NCBI RefSeq assembly: GCF_000513995.1
Contig: NZ_AZVB01000008.1
Location: 94,598-158,597, forward strand
Length of the DNA: 64,000 bases
From: Pseudoxanthomonas sp. J35
GTDB lineage: Bacteria; Pseudomonadota; Gammaproteobacteria; Xanthomonadales; Xanthomonadaceae
Reading direction: 5' to 3'
The notes beneath the pieces are model-generated. The model was not told where the DNA came from. It worked only from the letters and a program-made list of their open reading frames with translations, and did no database searches. The first letter of the stretch is position 1. Each line of letters begins with the position of its first letter. The position numbers and the translations under genes were made by a program. Shown here in pieces: positions 38,177 to 45,127 of this stretch.

Positions 38177-38573
38177 CTTCCACCTTCTCATTTCGCGGCA
38201 TGGGGCCGGGCCAAAGCCCTCGCTCGAACGCAGGATTCAGGAACTGGGACAAAGCTTCGATCTGCTCGCCAGACAATGAAGCACGCACTTCCTTGGCTAT
38301 GCGGGCGTGCTGCTGTTCCGGTAGTTCTTGTGGCGCACCAGCGTCGTCCGCATCCGGCTGACCGGTTCCGGCACGCTGCAGCGGCATCGCTGCGCGAGCC
38401 AGGTCGTCCAGCAGGAGATGAAACACCTCGTCCTCTACTCGGCACTCCGCAAGGACACGTTCGCGGATGTAGTCGGCGAGTGATCGGCCTTCCATGCGGG
38501 CGGACTCGACGAGCTTGCGCTTCTCCTCGGAGGTAAAAGCGACCTTCACCGATGCGTTCCGGACGTCAGGCAT
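38154..38573 (-). CDS. ribbon-helix-helix-like DNA-binding protein (transposon cargo)
   Basis: This 139-residue protein has at residues 8-45 a pattern typical of MobC/CopG-type ribbon-helix-helix proteins: a beta strand (ASVKVAFTS) followed by two helices (EEKRKLVESARMEGRSLADYIRERVLA; shown in parts: EEKRKLVESARMEG, SLADYIRERV). The C-terminal half is charged with helices (EQQHARIAKEV, LSGEQIEALSQFL) and no known domain. It could be a transcription factor or a relaxosome-type accessory protein. It overlaps the small gene downstream. Confidence 0.5.
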   Translation of the reverse strand: MPDVRNASVKVAFTSEEKRKLVESARMEGRSLADYIRERVLAECRVEDEVFHLLLDDLARAAMPLQRAGTGQPDADDAGAPQELPEQQHARIAKEVRASLSGEQIEALSQFLNPAFERGLWPGPMPRNEKVEDEQPGFD

Positions 38574-38629
38574 TCACGTCTCCCGAGTCACCGTCCGAAT
38601 GGACGGCGCGCACACCGTCAGTTCGGCCG

Positions 38630-38956
38630 TTACTTGCTTGTGGCAGTTGACTGCTCGACCTGCTTCACCAGATCGCGCTTCTGCGTCTTGCTGAGATCGT
38701 TCCAGCGCAGCAGCAGCTTGGCCAGCATCTCGTCCTCGGTATACAGGAACGCGGCAGGGACATTCAAGGCTTCCGCAAGCTTCTTCGCCATCTCGGCGCG
38801 GGGCTCGTGCACGCCGCGTTCGTACTGGTTGACGCGAGGGCTCGCCACTTCAGGCTCCATACCGGCCAGAACGCCAAGCTGAGCCTGGGAAAGACCCGCA
38901 CGACTACGTGCTTCGGCCAGTCTCTGGGCAAAGATTGGACGCGTGGTGTCGGACAC
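38630..38956 (-). CDS. XRE-family helix-turn-helix regulator
   Basis: This 108-residue protein was started at the GTG at 38956 because an AGGGGG ribosome site lies 5-6 bp upstream; a TTG or ATG further up would extend it by 8-12 residues. The HTH is FAQRLAEARSRAGLSQAQLG and ASPRVNQYERGVHEPRAEMA. The second half has a short helical region (EDEMLAKLLLRWNDLSKTQK) resembling a small dimerisation module. The perfect inverted repeat at 39007-39027, between this gene and the divergent gene at 39059, is the obvious operator. It probably represses both. Confidence 0.82.
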   Translation of the reverse strand: MSDTTRPIFAQRLAEARSRAGLSQAQLGVLAGMEPEVASPRVNQYERGVHEPRAEMAKKLAEALNVPAAFLYTEDEMLAKLLLRWNDLSKTQKRDLVKQVEQSTATSK

Positions 38957-39006
38957 TGTGCCCCCTACGGTTGGAACCATAGGATGGCGCAAGCGTCCAC
39001 GCTTTC

Positions 39007-39027
39007 ACACTAAGATATCCTTAGTGT
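39007..39027. promoter_or_regulatory. perfect inverted repeat, probable XRE operator
   Basis: ACACTAAG (39007-39014), 5-bp centre ATATC, CTTAGTGT (39020-39027). The 8-bp arms match exactly. It sits in the 102-bp region between the divergent genes at 38956 and 39059, a usual position for an autoregulated XRE repressor. Confidence 0.65.
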
Positions 39028-39058
39028 CCGGTCAAGTCTTCAAGGATCCAACTGCTCC

Positions 39059-39388
39059 ATGGGCCTCTACCTGGTCGCACCTGAGCACGGCATAGCCCTC
39101 GAGGTCCCGATCTCGGAGTCGGACGAGCGCGCCCTCCTTCGTCAATGGGCCCGGTTGCGAGAGGCTGCCGCGCGCGAGCGATTCAACGTCAGGCTTGGCA
39201 AGCACTTGACCAGCGCACTGTCTGAAGCCTTGGACTGGGATATCAAGGCACCAACTGATGCCCAGATGGCGCTGGCGGCGGTGCTCGCCCAAAAGCTAGC
39301 GACGGATGTCCCGCCCGGGGCATTGTCCTCCCGCTTGGAGATGTCACTCTTCATCGACAAAGCGTCCGCTCGCCTCCGCGACGGCTGA
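39059..39388 (+). CDS. protein of unknown function, divergent from the XRE gene
   Basis: This 109-residue protein starts at an ATG 12 bp after AAGGA. It is mainly helical: ESDERALLRQWARLREAAAR, RFNVRLGKHLTSALSEALDW, APTDAQMALAAVLAQKLATD, and ends with SLFIDKASARLRDG. I recognise no domain. Its divergent pairing with an XRE regulator across a shared operator suggests a regulated accessory function such as toxin, phage or transposon control, but nothing specific can be assigned. Confidence 0.5.
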   Translation: MGLYLVAPEHGIALEVPISESDERALLRQWARLREAAARERFNVRLGKHLTSALSEALDWDIKAPTDAQMALAAVLAQKLATDVPPGALSSRLEMSLFIDKASARLRDG

Positions 39389-39428
39389 CCGGTGCGCCCG
39401 CTGGTGCTTTTGTGGCTCTCGTTCCGGC

Positions 39429-40511
39429 TCATCGAATGTGGTCGGGAGGCAGGCGCACGCATTGACCGGATGCGAGTACTGAGGCACCCCAATCGCATCT
39501 CGCGTTGTTCTCTGCGATGAAAGCGGACAGGCGCGGCTGAACCGCGTCCGATGGCATGAGCGTCCTGAGACGCGGCCCCAGGCCATACAGAAGATCAAAG
39601 CCGAAGTCGAGCTGCAGTAACCGTCGCAGCTGCCGAGTATTGCCCACCAGGGAGAAACCTGGCCGACCACGCATGTGAAGGTTCAACGCTGTCCGTCTGA
39701 GCCATTCTGATTGTGACTGGAGCATATTTCGGTCCAGGTCCATCTCGAACTCCTCCCCGGCAGCCATCGGGAAGATGTATCGGATAAAGAACTCGAACAG
39801 CTCGACCGAAATGAACTTAAGCGGGCTTGCAACTGCCGCCATCAGCAAGGTTCGATGCAGTGATCGACCAATCGTGAAGGCTCTCGATCTATCGCCATTC
39901 ACATAGGCGTCCTGCAACAACACCACGGTAGCCGCCAACGACTGCAGCCCCGCTTGTCCTTCCAGGCTCCTCAACGACGTGCCCAATGCTTTTCGAAGAA
40001 CGTAGCGTCCTTTTGCCAACTCCCGCTGGTCGAACACGGCAGTCTGGATACCAGGCCCAAGGGCTCGCAGAAGGGTGTCTCCATTGCCCTTCGGTGCTTT
40101 GCTGATGTCCAGGGCACACCAGGCGGGGCTCATAAGCGGCTCATCCGATCCGGGGAGCTTCTCCGCGCACGCCCGTACCGTTTCGGCTCCCGGGAGGTGC
40201 AGCCCACCGGCGTACTTCGCCCAGAGGTTGTTGTGGTGAAACCCGTCCTTGTAGGTCTGCGGCTGAAGCAGGCGACCGAGGCCGTATGCCGTTTCGCAAC
40301 CTGATTGCGCGCGCAACTCCTCGAACCACAGGCCAACTCTGAGCACATCGAGCGCCCTGCGTGCAGAGTCCGGCTGTCCAGCATCTGCACGCCGAATCAG
40401 CTGCTTCAGACGTGTATCGCCGTAGGATTTCAAGCGATTCAATGGCTTAGGCTCGCAGGAGAGGTGGCGCAATAGAGTAACGACGGCCTTCGTCGTTCCT
40501 TGTGGGCCCAA
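39429..40511 (-). CDS. 360-residue protein of unknown function (transposon cargo)
   Basis: The frame from a TTG at 40511 gives 360 residues; no better start codon is nearby, so the N-terminus is uncertain. The protein is mostly helical with no signal peptide and no membrane segment: SARRALDVLRVGLWFEELRA, YKDGFHHNNLWAKYAGGLHL, SLEGQAGLQSLAATVVLLQD and ELFEFFIRYIFPMAAGEEFE. No catalytic motif is visible. It is transcribed divergently from the small HTH-like gene at 40538. Function unknown; transposon cargo, defence or regulation are possibilities only. Confidence 0.45.
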   Translation of the reverse strand: MGPQGTTKAVVTLLRHLSCEPKPLNRLKSYGDTRLKQLIRRADAGQPDSARRALDVLRVGLWFEELRAQSGCETAYGLGRLLQPQTYKDGFHHNNLWAKYAGGLHLPGAETVRACAEKLPGSDEPLMSPAWCALDISKAPKGNGDTLLRALGPGIQTAVFDQRELAKGRYVLRKALGTSLRSLEGQAGLQSLAATVVLLQDAYVNGDRSRAFTIGRSLHRTLLMAAVASPLKFISVELFEFFIRYIFPMAAGEEFEMDLDRNMLQSQSEWLRRTALNLHMRGRPGFSLVGNTRQLRRLLQLDFGFDLLYGLGPRLRTLMPSDAVQPRLSAFIAENNARCDWGASVLASGQCVRLPPDHIR

Positions 40512-40537
40512 ATCCTAGCAACCGTTACGCTACGTGC

Positions 40538-40810
40538 GTGACCTGCCATGACAAGCCAGCGGATCCGCTCGCCGACGCCTTGCAGCAAGACTTGCTGCAC
40601 CGGTATGGGCCTGTAATTGGTCAAGACGAGCTGCGTCAGGCGCTGGGCTACGCCTCCGGAGACGGCTTTCGCCAGGCGTTGGCACGGGGCCTGGTCCCGG
40701 TCCCTGTCTTCGCCATCCCACACCGGCGGGGGAAGTACGCGCTCACCAAGGACGTTGCCTCATGGCTTGCCGGGCTGAGGCGCCGAGCGACTCCTCCGGC
40801 GGCCGCATGA
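40538..40810 (+). CDS. small helix-turn-helix-like protein (PrtN/excisionase-like)
   Basis: This 90-residue protein begins at a GTG at 40538 (an upstream GTG at 40502 is also in frame). It contains LLHRYGPVIGQDELRQALGY and SGDGFRQALARGLVPVPVFA, then RRGKYALTKDVASWLAGL. A helix-turn-helix followed by a short wing with a Lys/Arg-rich strand is seen in excisionase and PrtN-type DNA-binding proteins. It is probably a regulator for the divergent 360-residue protein or for the tni genes. Weak assignment. Confidence 0.45.
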   Translation: MTCHDKPADPLADALQQDLLHRYGPVIGQDELRQALGYASGDGFRQALARGLVPVPVFAIPHRRGKYALTKDVASWLAGLRRRATPPAAA

Positions 40811-41276
40811 GCCCGAAAGGAGCGCGAGCCGGGCGACACGGGGCCCGCATCAGGAAGTACCGAGAGATTTCCCGGCACGAACGGACGCGTGCGGATCATC
40901 CGGGGCAAGGGAACGAACAGAGAAGGAGCCGACGATGAGCGAGTGAGATTCCATCGCTCGAACGAACTGGGCCCCGCACGCCAATGCGGGGCCCAGTAGC
41001 TGAAACGGATTCACGCCCGTTGAGGCTATGTTCCGAGCGCCCTCCTAGGAAGTCAAGTTCCCCTGCCCTGTTCAAACAGGGCGGGATGTATCTGAACGCG
41101 CCGGTTCGCCTCAAGGGGGCCGGCAGGGAGAGCTCAATGCCCACCAAGTCCTATTCCCGGCGCATGCCGGGCTCCTCAGCTATGCCGGCACGTCTGCAGA
41201 GATGCTGCGTGGGTGGCAGCAACCGCAACCACGCAAGGTCGGAGCAAGAACTCAACGTCGATCAAGGAGGTGTCGA
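40811..41276. other. non-coding stretch before tniA with two hairpins
   Basis: I see no convincing gene in these 466 bp. It has a perfect 12-bp hairpin at 40967-40996 (arms CTGGGCCCCGCA and TGCGGGGCCCAG, loop CGCCAA) and a smaller one at 41065-41082 (GCCCTG/CAGGGC, loop TTCAAA). A strong ribosome site AAGGAGG precedes tniA. It may contain the tniA promoter or binding sites for the transposase. Confidence 0.5.
40967..40996. repeat. 12-bp perfect inverted repeat upstream of tniA
   Basis: CTGGGCCCCGCA (40967-40978) pairs with TGCGGGGCCCAG (40985-40996) across a 6-base loop. No U-run follows on either strand. It lies between the HTH gene at 40538 and tniA, so it could end the former transcript, regulate the latter or be a transposase site. 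Confidence 0.5.
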
Positions 41277-43046
41277 ATGAGCCTCCTACTGAACCCGGGA
41301 ACCGTCTGCATGGCCAACGGGCGAGTGATCCAGATCGACGGGGCGAGTTCGATTTCGCAAGTGGATGCGCGAGACATGGGGACGGGGAAGATGATCACCG
41401 TTCCCATTGCCCAGATCGAGGCACTTCCTTCGACCGGCGCTGATAGGGAGGCAGGAACCATCCACGAAGCGGAATGGAGGCGGTGTACCGAGCTTGCCAA
41501 GGATCTGAGTGCCCTGCTTGATTGCAGGGAGGTACCTCGAGTTGCTCTCACGAAGCTAGCCAAGCGATACGAGCTGAGTGTCCGCCAGCTGCAGCGCATC
41601 CGTGCCGCCTTTGCGAAAGATCCAAGGGCCAGCACCCTAGCCAGGAAACCAGGTGGCCGGCCGCTCGGATTCTGTCGGCTCGACCCACGGGTCGATGCAT
41701 TGATCCGGCACGTCATCGCCAAGCACTACATGCGTCGCGAAAAGCCGCCCAAGGAATACGTGGTGGTCCGTGCCCAGTCGATGGCGCGCCGACTTCAGCT
41801 GCCGATGCCGTCACGCAAGGCGATCTTGCTGCGCTTGAACCAGGAGATCGGTGTCGCCTCGGACATGGCACGCGAGGGCGGGCCAGCCGCCCATCAAAAG
41901 TGGCGGCCACGAGTGGGAGGTCTGAGGGTCGAACGGCCTCTGGACCTGATCCAGATCGATCACACTCGCGCTGACGTCATGGTCCTGAGCGACGACCGTC
42001 TCGAAGTGTTGGGCCGTCCCTGGATCACCTTGGCGATCGACGTGGCGACTCGCTGCGTACTCGGCATGTACATCTCGATGGAGGCACCTTCATCGGTGTC
42101 GGTCTCGCTGTGCATCGAGCATGTCGTCCTGCCAAAGCCGGAGAACGCCACGGATCCTGGAATCTGGCCGATGTACGGCAAGCCGAGAAGGATTCTGGTC
42201 GATAACGGAAAAGACTTCCGCAGCATGGCGCTGGAGCGAGGCTGCGACGAACACCAGATCGACCTGACGTGGCGCCCGGTCAGGACACCGCACTACGGAG
42301 GTCACATCGAGCGGCTGATCGGCACGCTCATGAAAATTGCCCATCTCCTGCCGGGCACCACTTTCAGCAACGTCCGGGAACGGGGGAACTACGACAGCGA
42401 AGGCAAGGCCCGCCTGACCCTGGAGGAGTTCCGTCAATGGATGACGCAGAAGGTCTGCAGGTTCTATCACCAGCGCAACCATCGCGTGCTTGGCTTGCCC
42501 CCGATCGTTGCGTGGGAGCGCAGTCTCACTGATGCGGCAGGAAACATCACCAGTCCCCCATTGATTGCGCGGCCAAGGGACTTCCGGATGGATTTCCTGC
42601 CCTTCGAAACGCGCCTAGTGCGTCGCACCGGGATCGAGCTCAGGGGGTCGCGCTACTGGCATGACGATCTGGTTCCCATGCTCCGCTCGGATGCGCCTGT
42701 ACGGGTCCGCTATGACCCAAGAGATCCGAGCGAGGTCTGGATACGACGCTCGGACGGGGTGCTGGTGACGGCAGCCCTGATCGGCGGCCGCGCGGCGGAA
42801 GCTACTCTCGGCAGGAAGGTCGATCGGATCACGCAAGCCAGACTTCACGCCGAAACAGACAAGGGGTTCGAGGCCACCGACCGCATCGAGGCCATTGCGC
42901 AGAACGCTACCCGTGCGGCTCGCGGCGGGAAACGCCCCGACAAGCGTGGCGCGTCTTCTAGAGAGGCAAATCCCGCAGAGCCGTCGCCAATCGTAGGTGT
43001 GTCGATCCCCAGCCATGCCGCCCTTCAGCTTGAAGAATGGAGCTGA
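41277..43046 (+). CDS. tniA: TniA/TnsB-family DDE transposase
   Basis: This 589-residue protein starts at an ATG after AAGGAGGTG. The N-terminal third has a helix-turn-helix (ALTKLAKRYELSVRQLQRIR). The rve catalytic core holds DHTRADV (first D), the second Asp in RILVDNGKDF and a Glu in YGGHIERLIGT, so the DDE triad is complete. A Mu-type C-terminal beta-barrel domain follows (RVRYDPRDPSEVWI). It catalyses DNA cutting and strand transfer of the transposon with TniB and TniQ. It is close to the Tn5053/Tn552 type in length and order of genes. Confidence 0.93.
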   Translation: MSLLLNPGTVCMANGRVIQIDGASSISQVDARDMGTGKMITVPIAQIEALPSTGADREAGTIHEAEWRRCTELAKDLSALLDCREVPRVALTKLAKRYELSVRQLQRIRAAFAKDPRASTLARKPGGRPLGFCRLDPRVDALIRHVIAKHYMRREKPPKEYVVVRAQSMARRLQLPMPSRKAILLRLNQEIGVASDMAREGGPAAHQKWRPRVGGLRVERPLDLIQIDHTRADVMVLSDDRLEVLGRPWITLAIDVATRCVLGMYISMEAPSSVSVSLCIEHVVLPKPENATDPGIWPMYGKPRRILVDNGKDFRSMALERGCDEHQIDLTWRPVRTPHYGGHIERLIGTLMKIAHLLPGTTFSNVRERGNYDSEGKARLTLEEFRQWMTQKVCRFYHQRNHRVLGLPPIVAWERSLTDAAGNITSPPLIARPRDFRMDFLPFETRLVRRTGIELRGSRYWHDDLVPMLRSDAPVRVRYDPRDPSEVWIRRSDGVLVTAALIGGRAAEATLGRKVDRITQARLHAETDKGFEATDRIEAIAQNATRAARGGKRPDKRGASSREANPAEPSPIVGVSIPSHAALQLEEWS

Positions 43047-43969
43047 CGGACATGAGCGATTTCAGGCACCTTGACCCCTCGGCACGTGGGCAACTTGACC
43101 TGCCTGATGAAGAGCGAGCCGGCCGCATGCTCATCGAGCGATTCATCATGCACGAACGGCTGGTCCCAGTTCTTGACCACATCGAGTTCCTCATCCGAAT
43201 GCCTTCCCGGACAAGGGCCAATGGGCTGGTTGTCTCCGGCAAGCCTGGTTCCGGAAAGACCATGCTGTCCCGTGCCGTCCTTCGCCGTCACCCTCCGACG
43301 CCGGCAATGGCCGGAAGGGCGGCCGGCCAACCAGTGCTGGCCATCAACATGACCAATGCCCGGGAAGCGAAAACGCTCTACAGCCGGATCCTGGTCCGGT
43401 TCGGAGTTCCTGAGCCCAGCCGCTACTCGGGAAGCGACCGGGAGCGCATGGTGATCAAGCTCTGCCGAGCAGCGAATCTCAGGTTGCTGGTCGTCGACGA
43501 GATCCAGGACATCCTGACGACGACAGCACGCCAGCAGCGCATTGCATTGGACACCATCAAGTTCCTCATGAACGAGTTGTCTTTGCCGATCCTCATATTG
43601 GGGACATCCCACGCACCCGCGGCGATGCAGGTCGATGAGCACTTGAACGCGCGTTTCAAGTACCGGGAGTTGCCTATCTGGACGCGCGATGCGTACCTGA
43701 AGAACTTCCTCGATGCATTGGAGAAGGCGCTTCCGTTGCGCAAGCCCTCCTATCTGTCTTCGCCGACGCTCTCGACGGAGTTGACGCGACTGTCGAGGGG
43801 CGTTCTGCAGACGATCGTTCAGTTGGTGACCCACGCCGCTGCCCATGCCGTCGAGTGCGGAGAAGATCGGATCACGGCGGCGCTATTGGAACGCGCCATG
43901 ATCGAACCGCCGCTGGCTGCTGCGAGACAAGCGGCTCTACAGATCGAACTTCGGAGGATCGATGCTTGA
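43037..43969 (+). CDS. tniB: TniB-family AAA ATPase
   Basis: This 310-residue protein has an ATG at 43037 that overlaps the tniA stop; an in-frame ATG at 43052 is an alternative. Walker A is GKPGSGKT, Walker B LLVVDEIQD. The sensor region follows (PILILGTSHAP), then a C-terminal helical domain. TniB/TnsC ATPases bind DNA and pick the target together with TniQ. The gene is intact. Confidence 0.92.
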   Translation: MELTDMSDFRHLDPSARGQLDLPDEERAGRMLIERFIMHERLVPVLDHIEFLIRMPSRTRANGLVVSGKPGSGKTMLSRAVLRRHPPTPAMAGRAAGQPVLAINMTNAREAKTLYSRILVRFGVPEPSRYSGSDRERMVIKLCRAANLRLLVVDEIQDILTTTARQQRIALDTIKFLMNELSLPILILGTSHAPAAMQVDEHLNARFKYRELPIWTRDAYLKNFLDALEKALPLRKPSYLSSPTLSTELTRLSRGVLQTIVQLVTHAAAHAVECGEDRITAALLERAMIEPPLAAARQAALQIELRRIDA

Positions 43970-44834
43970 AGCTGAACCCGCCCGCCAGCGTTGGTGGATT
44001 CGACCGCCGATGCCGGACGAAACGCTGCGTTCGGTCATCAACCGCGCCGCCGCGCTATACGAGTGCCCGCCCAAGCGGCTGTGGGAATGCCTGAACTGGG
44101 ACGACCCGCAACCGTACGGGGAAATCGACTCACCCGCTCTCCGCGTGCTGCGCAGGATGGCCATCGCTATGGGGCTGCCACCCTCCGACCTGTCTGCTCA
44201 GCGCCTGCCGGACGCTCCTTGGCTCCTTGCCCCACAAGCGGATGAGGTCTATTGCCCCTTGTGCTGGACAGACGACCGGCGCCGAGGTGACCCCCTATGG
44301 TTCCGTCGCGGGTGGAGGCGGGTTCTTCGCACCCGGTGCGCGGTTCATGGATTCCCGCTCCTTCTCTGCCCAGAGCAGTGGACTAGCTGGCCCCAGGTCC
44401 GCGAGTTCCAACTCCCCGACCTGACCGCTCACGAGCAGCGGATTCTTGAGTTGATTGCGTCATTTGGGGAAAGCCTCGAGCGCAGCTTGTATGAGGGCGC
44501 TCCCTGGCCCGCAAACCTGGCCGGTAATCCTCATGCCGCGCGCCAGCTGCTCATCGCCGTCAGCTTCAACATGAACAAAGTCAGGGACATCCCTTTAACG
44601 AAGTGCATCCAGACCAGCGGGAACCTCGCGATGTACGTCCACGGTCCTTCGCACCACCAAGAACCGGTCAAAAAGCTGCGATGGGACGGGTACCGGGAGA
44701 TCGCCGATCCGTCGATCCGGCGCGCAAGCCTTTGGATCGCAGCATGGGAACTGATGCGCGAGCGTCCAGATGAGTTGTCGCCAGGATTGAGCAGGCTCCC
44801 GCCCGTGGTCGAACGCGCTGTCTGGCGTGTTTGA
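43962..44834 (+). CDS. tniQ: TniQ-family target-selection protein
   Basis: This 290-residue protein overlaps tniB by 8 bp. The N-terminus is typical of TniQ: RWWIRPPMPDETLRSVINRA (a conserved Pro-rich start followed by a helix). A zinc-finger-like part follows (VYCPLCWTDDRRRG, LRTRCAVHGFPLLLCPEQW, with CxxC and CxxH). TniQ/TnsD-like proteins direct insertion by binding a target or by bridging TnsC and DNA. No tniR resolvase gene is found nearby, unlike Tn5053 itself. Confidence 0.9.
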   Translation: MLEAEPARQRWWIRPPMPDETLRSVINRAAALYECPPKRLWECLNWDDPQPYGEIDSPALRVLRRMAIAMGLPPSDLSAQRLPDAPWLLAPQADEVYCPLCWTDDRRRGDPLWFRRGWRRVLRTRCAVHGFPLLLCPEQWTSWPQVREFQLPDLTAHEQRILELIASFGESLERSLYEGAPWPANLAGNPHAARQLLIAVSFNMNKVRDIPLTKCIQTSGNLAMYVHGPSHHQEPVKKLRWDGYREIADPSIRRASLWIAAWELMRERPDELSPGLSRLPPVVERAVWRV

Positions 44835-45127
44835 CGCATCCTTAACCCTTTGAAGGGGTGATTGATCCGTAGCCATGGCGCGCAGTCCGGTCATGGCCCT
44901 TAACCGCGTCGCTTCCCAAACGTGCAGGCGCGAGGCGCTCCTGAGATCGCACCAAAGGATCCTTACAATTCAATTGGTTACGGTGAAATGATCTTCTGCG
45001 ACATGGTTAAGGGGTTACCGACACTCGTACGGCGTCGGGCTTGGGGCTTCGTGCGGCCCATCCGGGCGCCCGCCTCCATCCACGGGGTTCGTTCGACATC
45101 AGACTCGCTGCCTGATTGTCGGCGCCT

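Larger units (their letters stand above)
37738..45023. mobile_element. Tn5053/Tn7-like transposon with tniABQ and unknown cargo
   Basis: The tni genes (41277-44834) define the element. Proposed ends: TGTCGG at 37738 on the plus strand, and TGTCGGTAACCCCTTAACC read inward from 45023 on the minus strand. Only the first six bases match exactly, and the flanks (GAACT left, CTCGT right) are not a 5-bp target duplication, so the ends are tentative. The left end coincides with where the integrase remnant is cut. Two TTAAGG/CCTTAA motifs inside the right end could be transposase-binding sites. Confidence 0.5.

Noticed and set aside
37733..45028. 5-bp target duplication for the tni element
   Set aside because: The bases next to the proposed ends (GAACT left, CTCGT right) do not match, so I do not claim a target duplication.
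45117..45122. Another TGTCGG near the transposon right end
   Set aside because: It is in direct orientation, lacks the following TAACCCC sequence and sits at the edge of the kinase pseudogene; probably chance.
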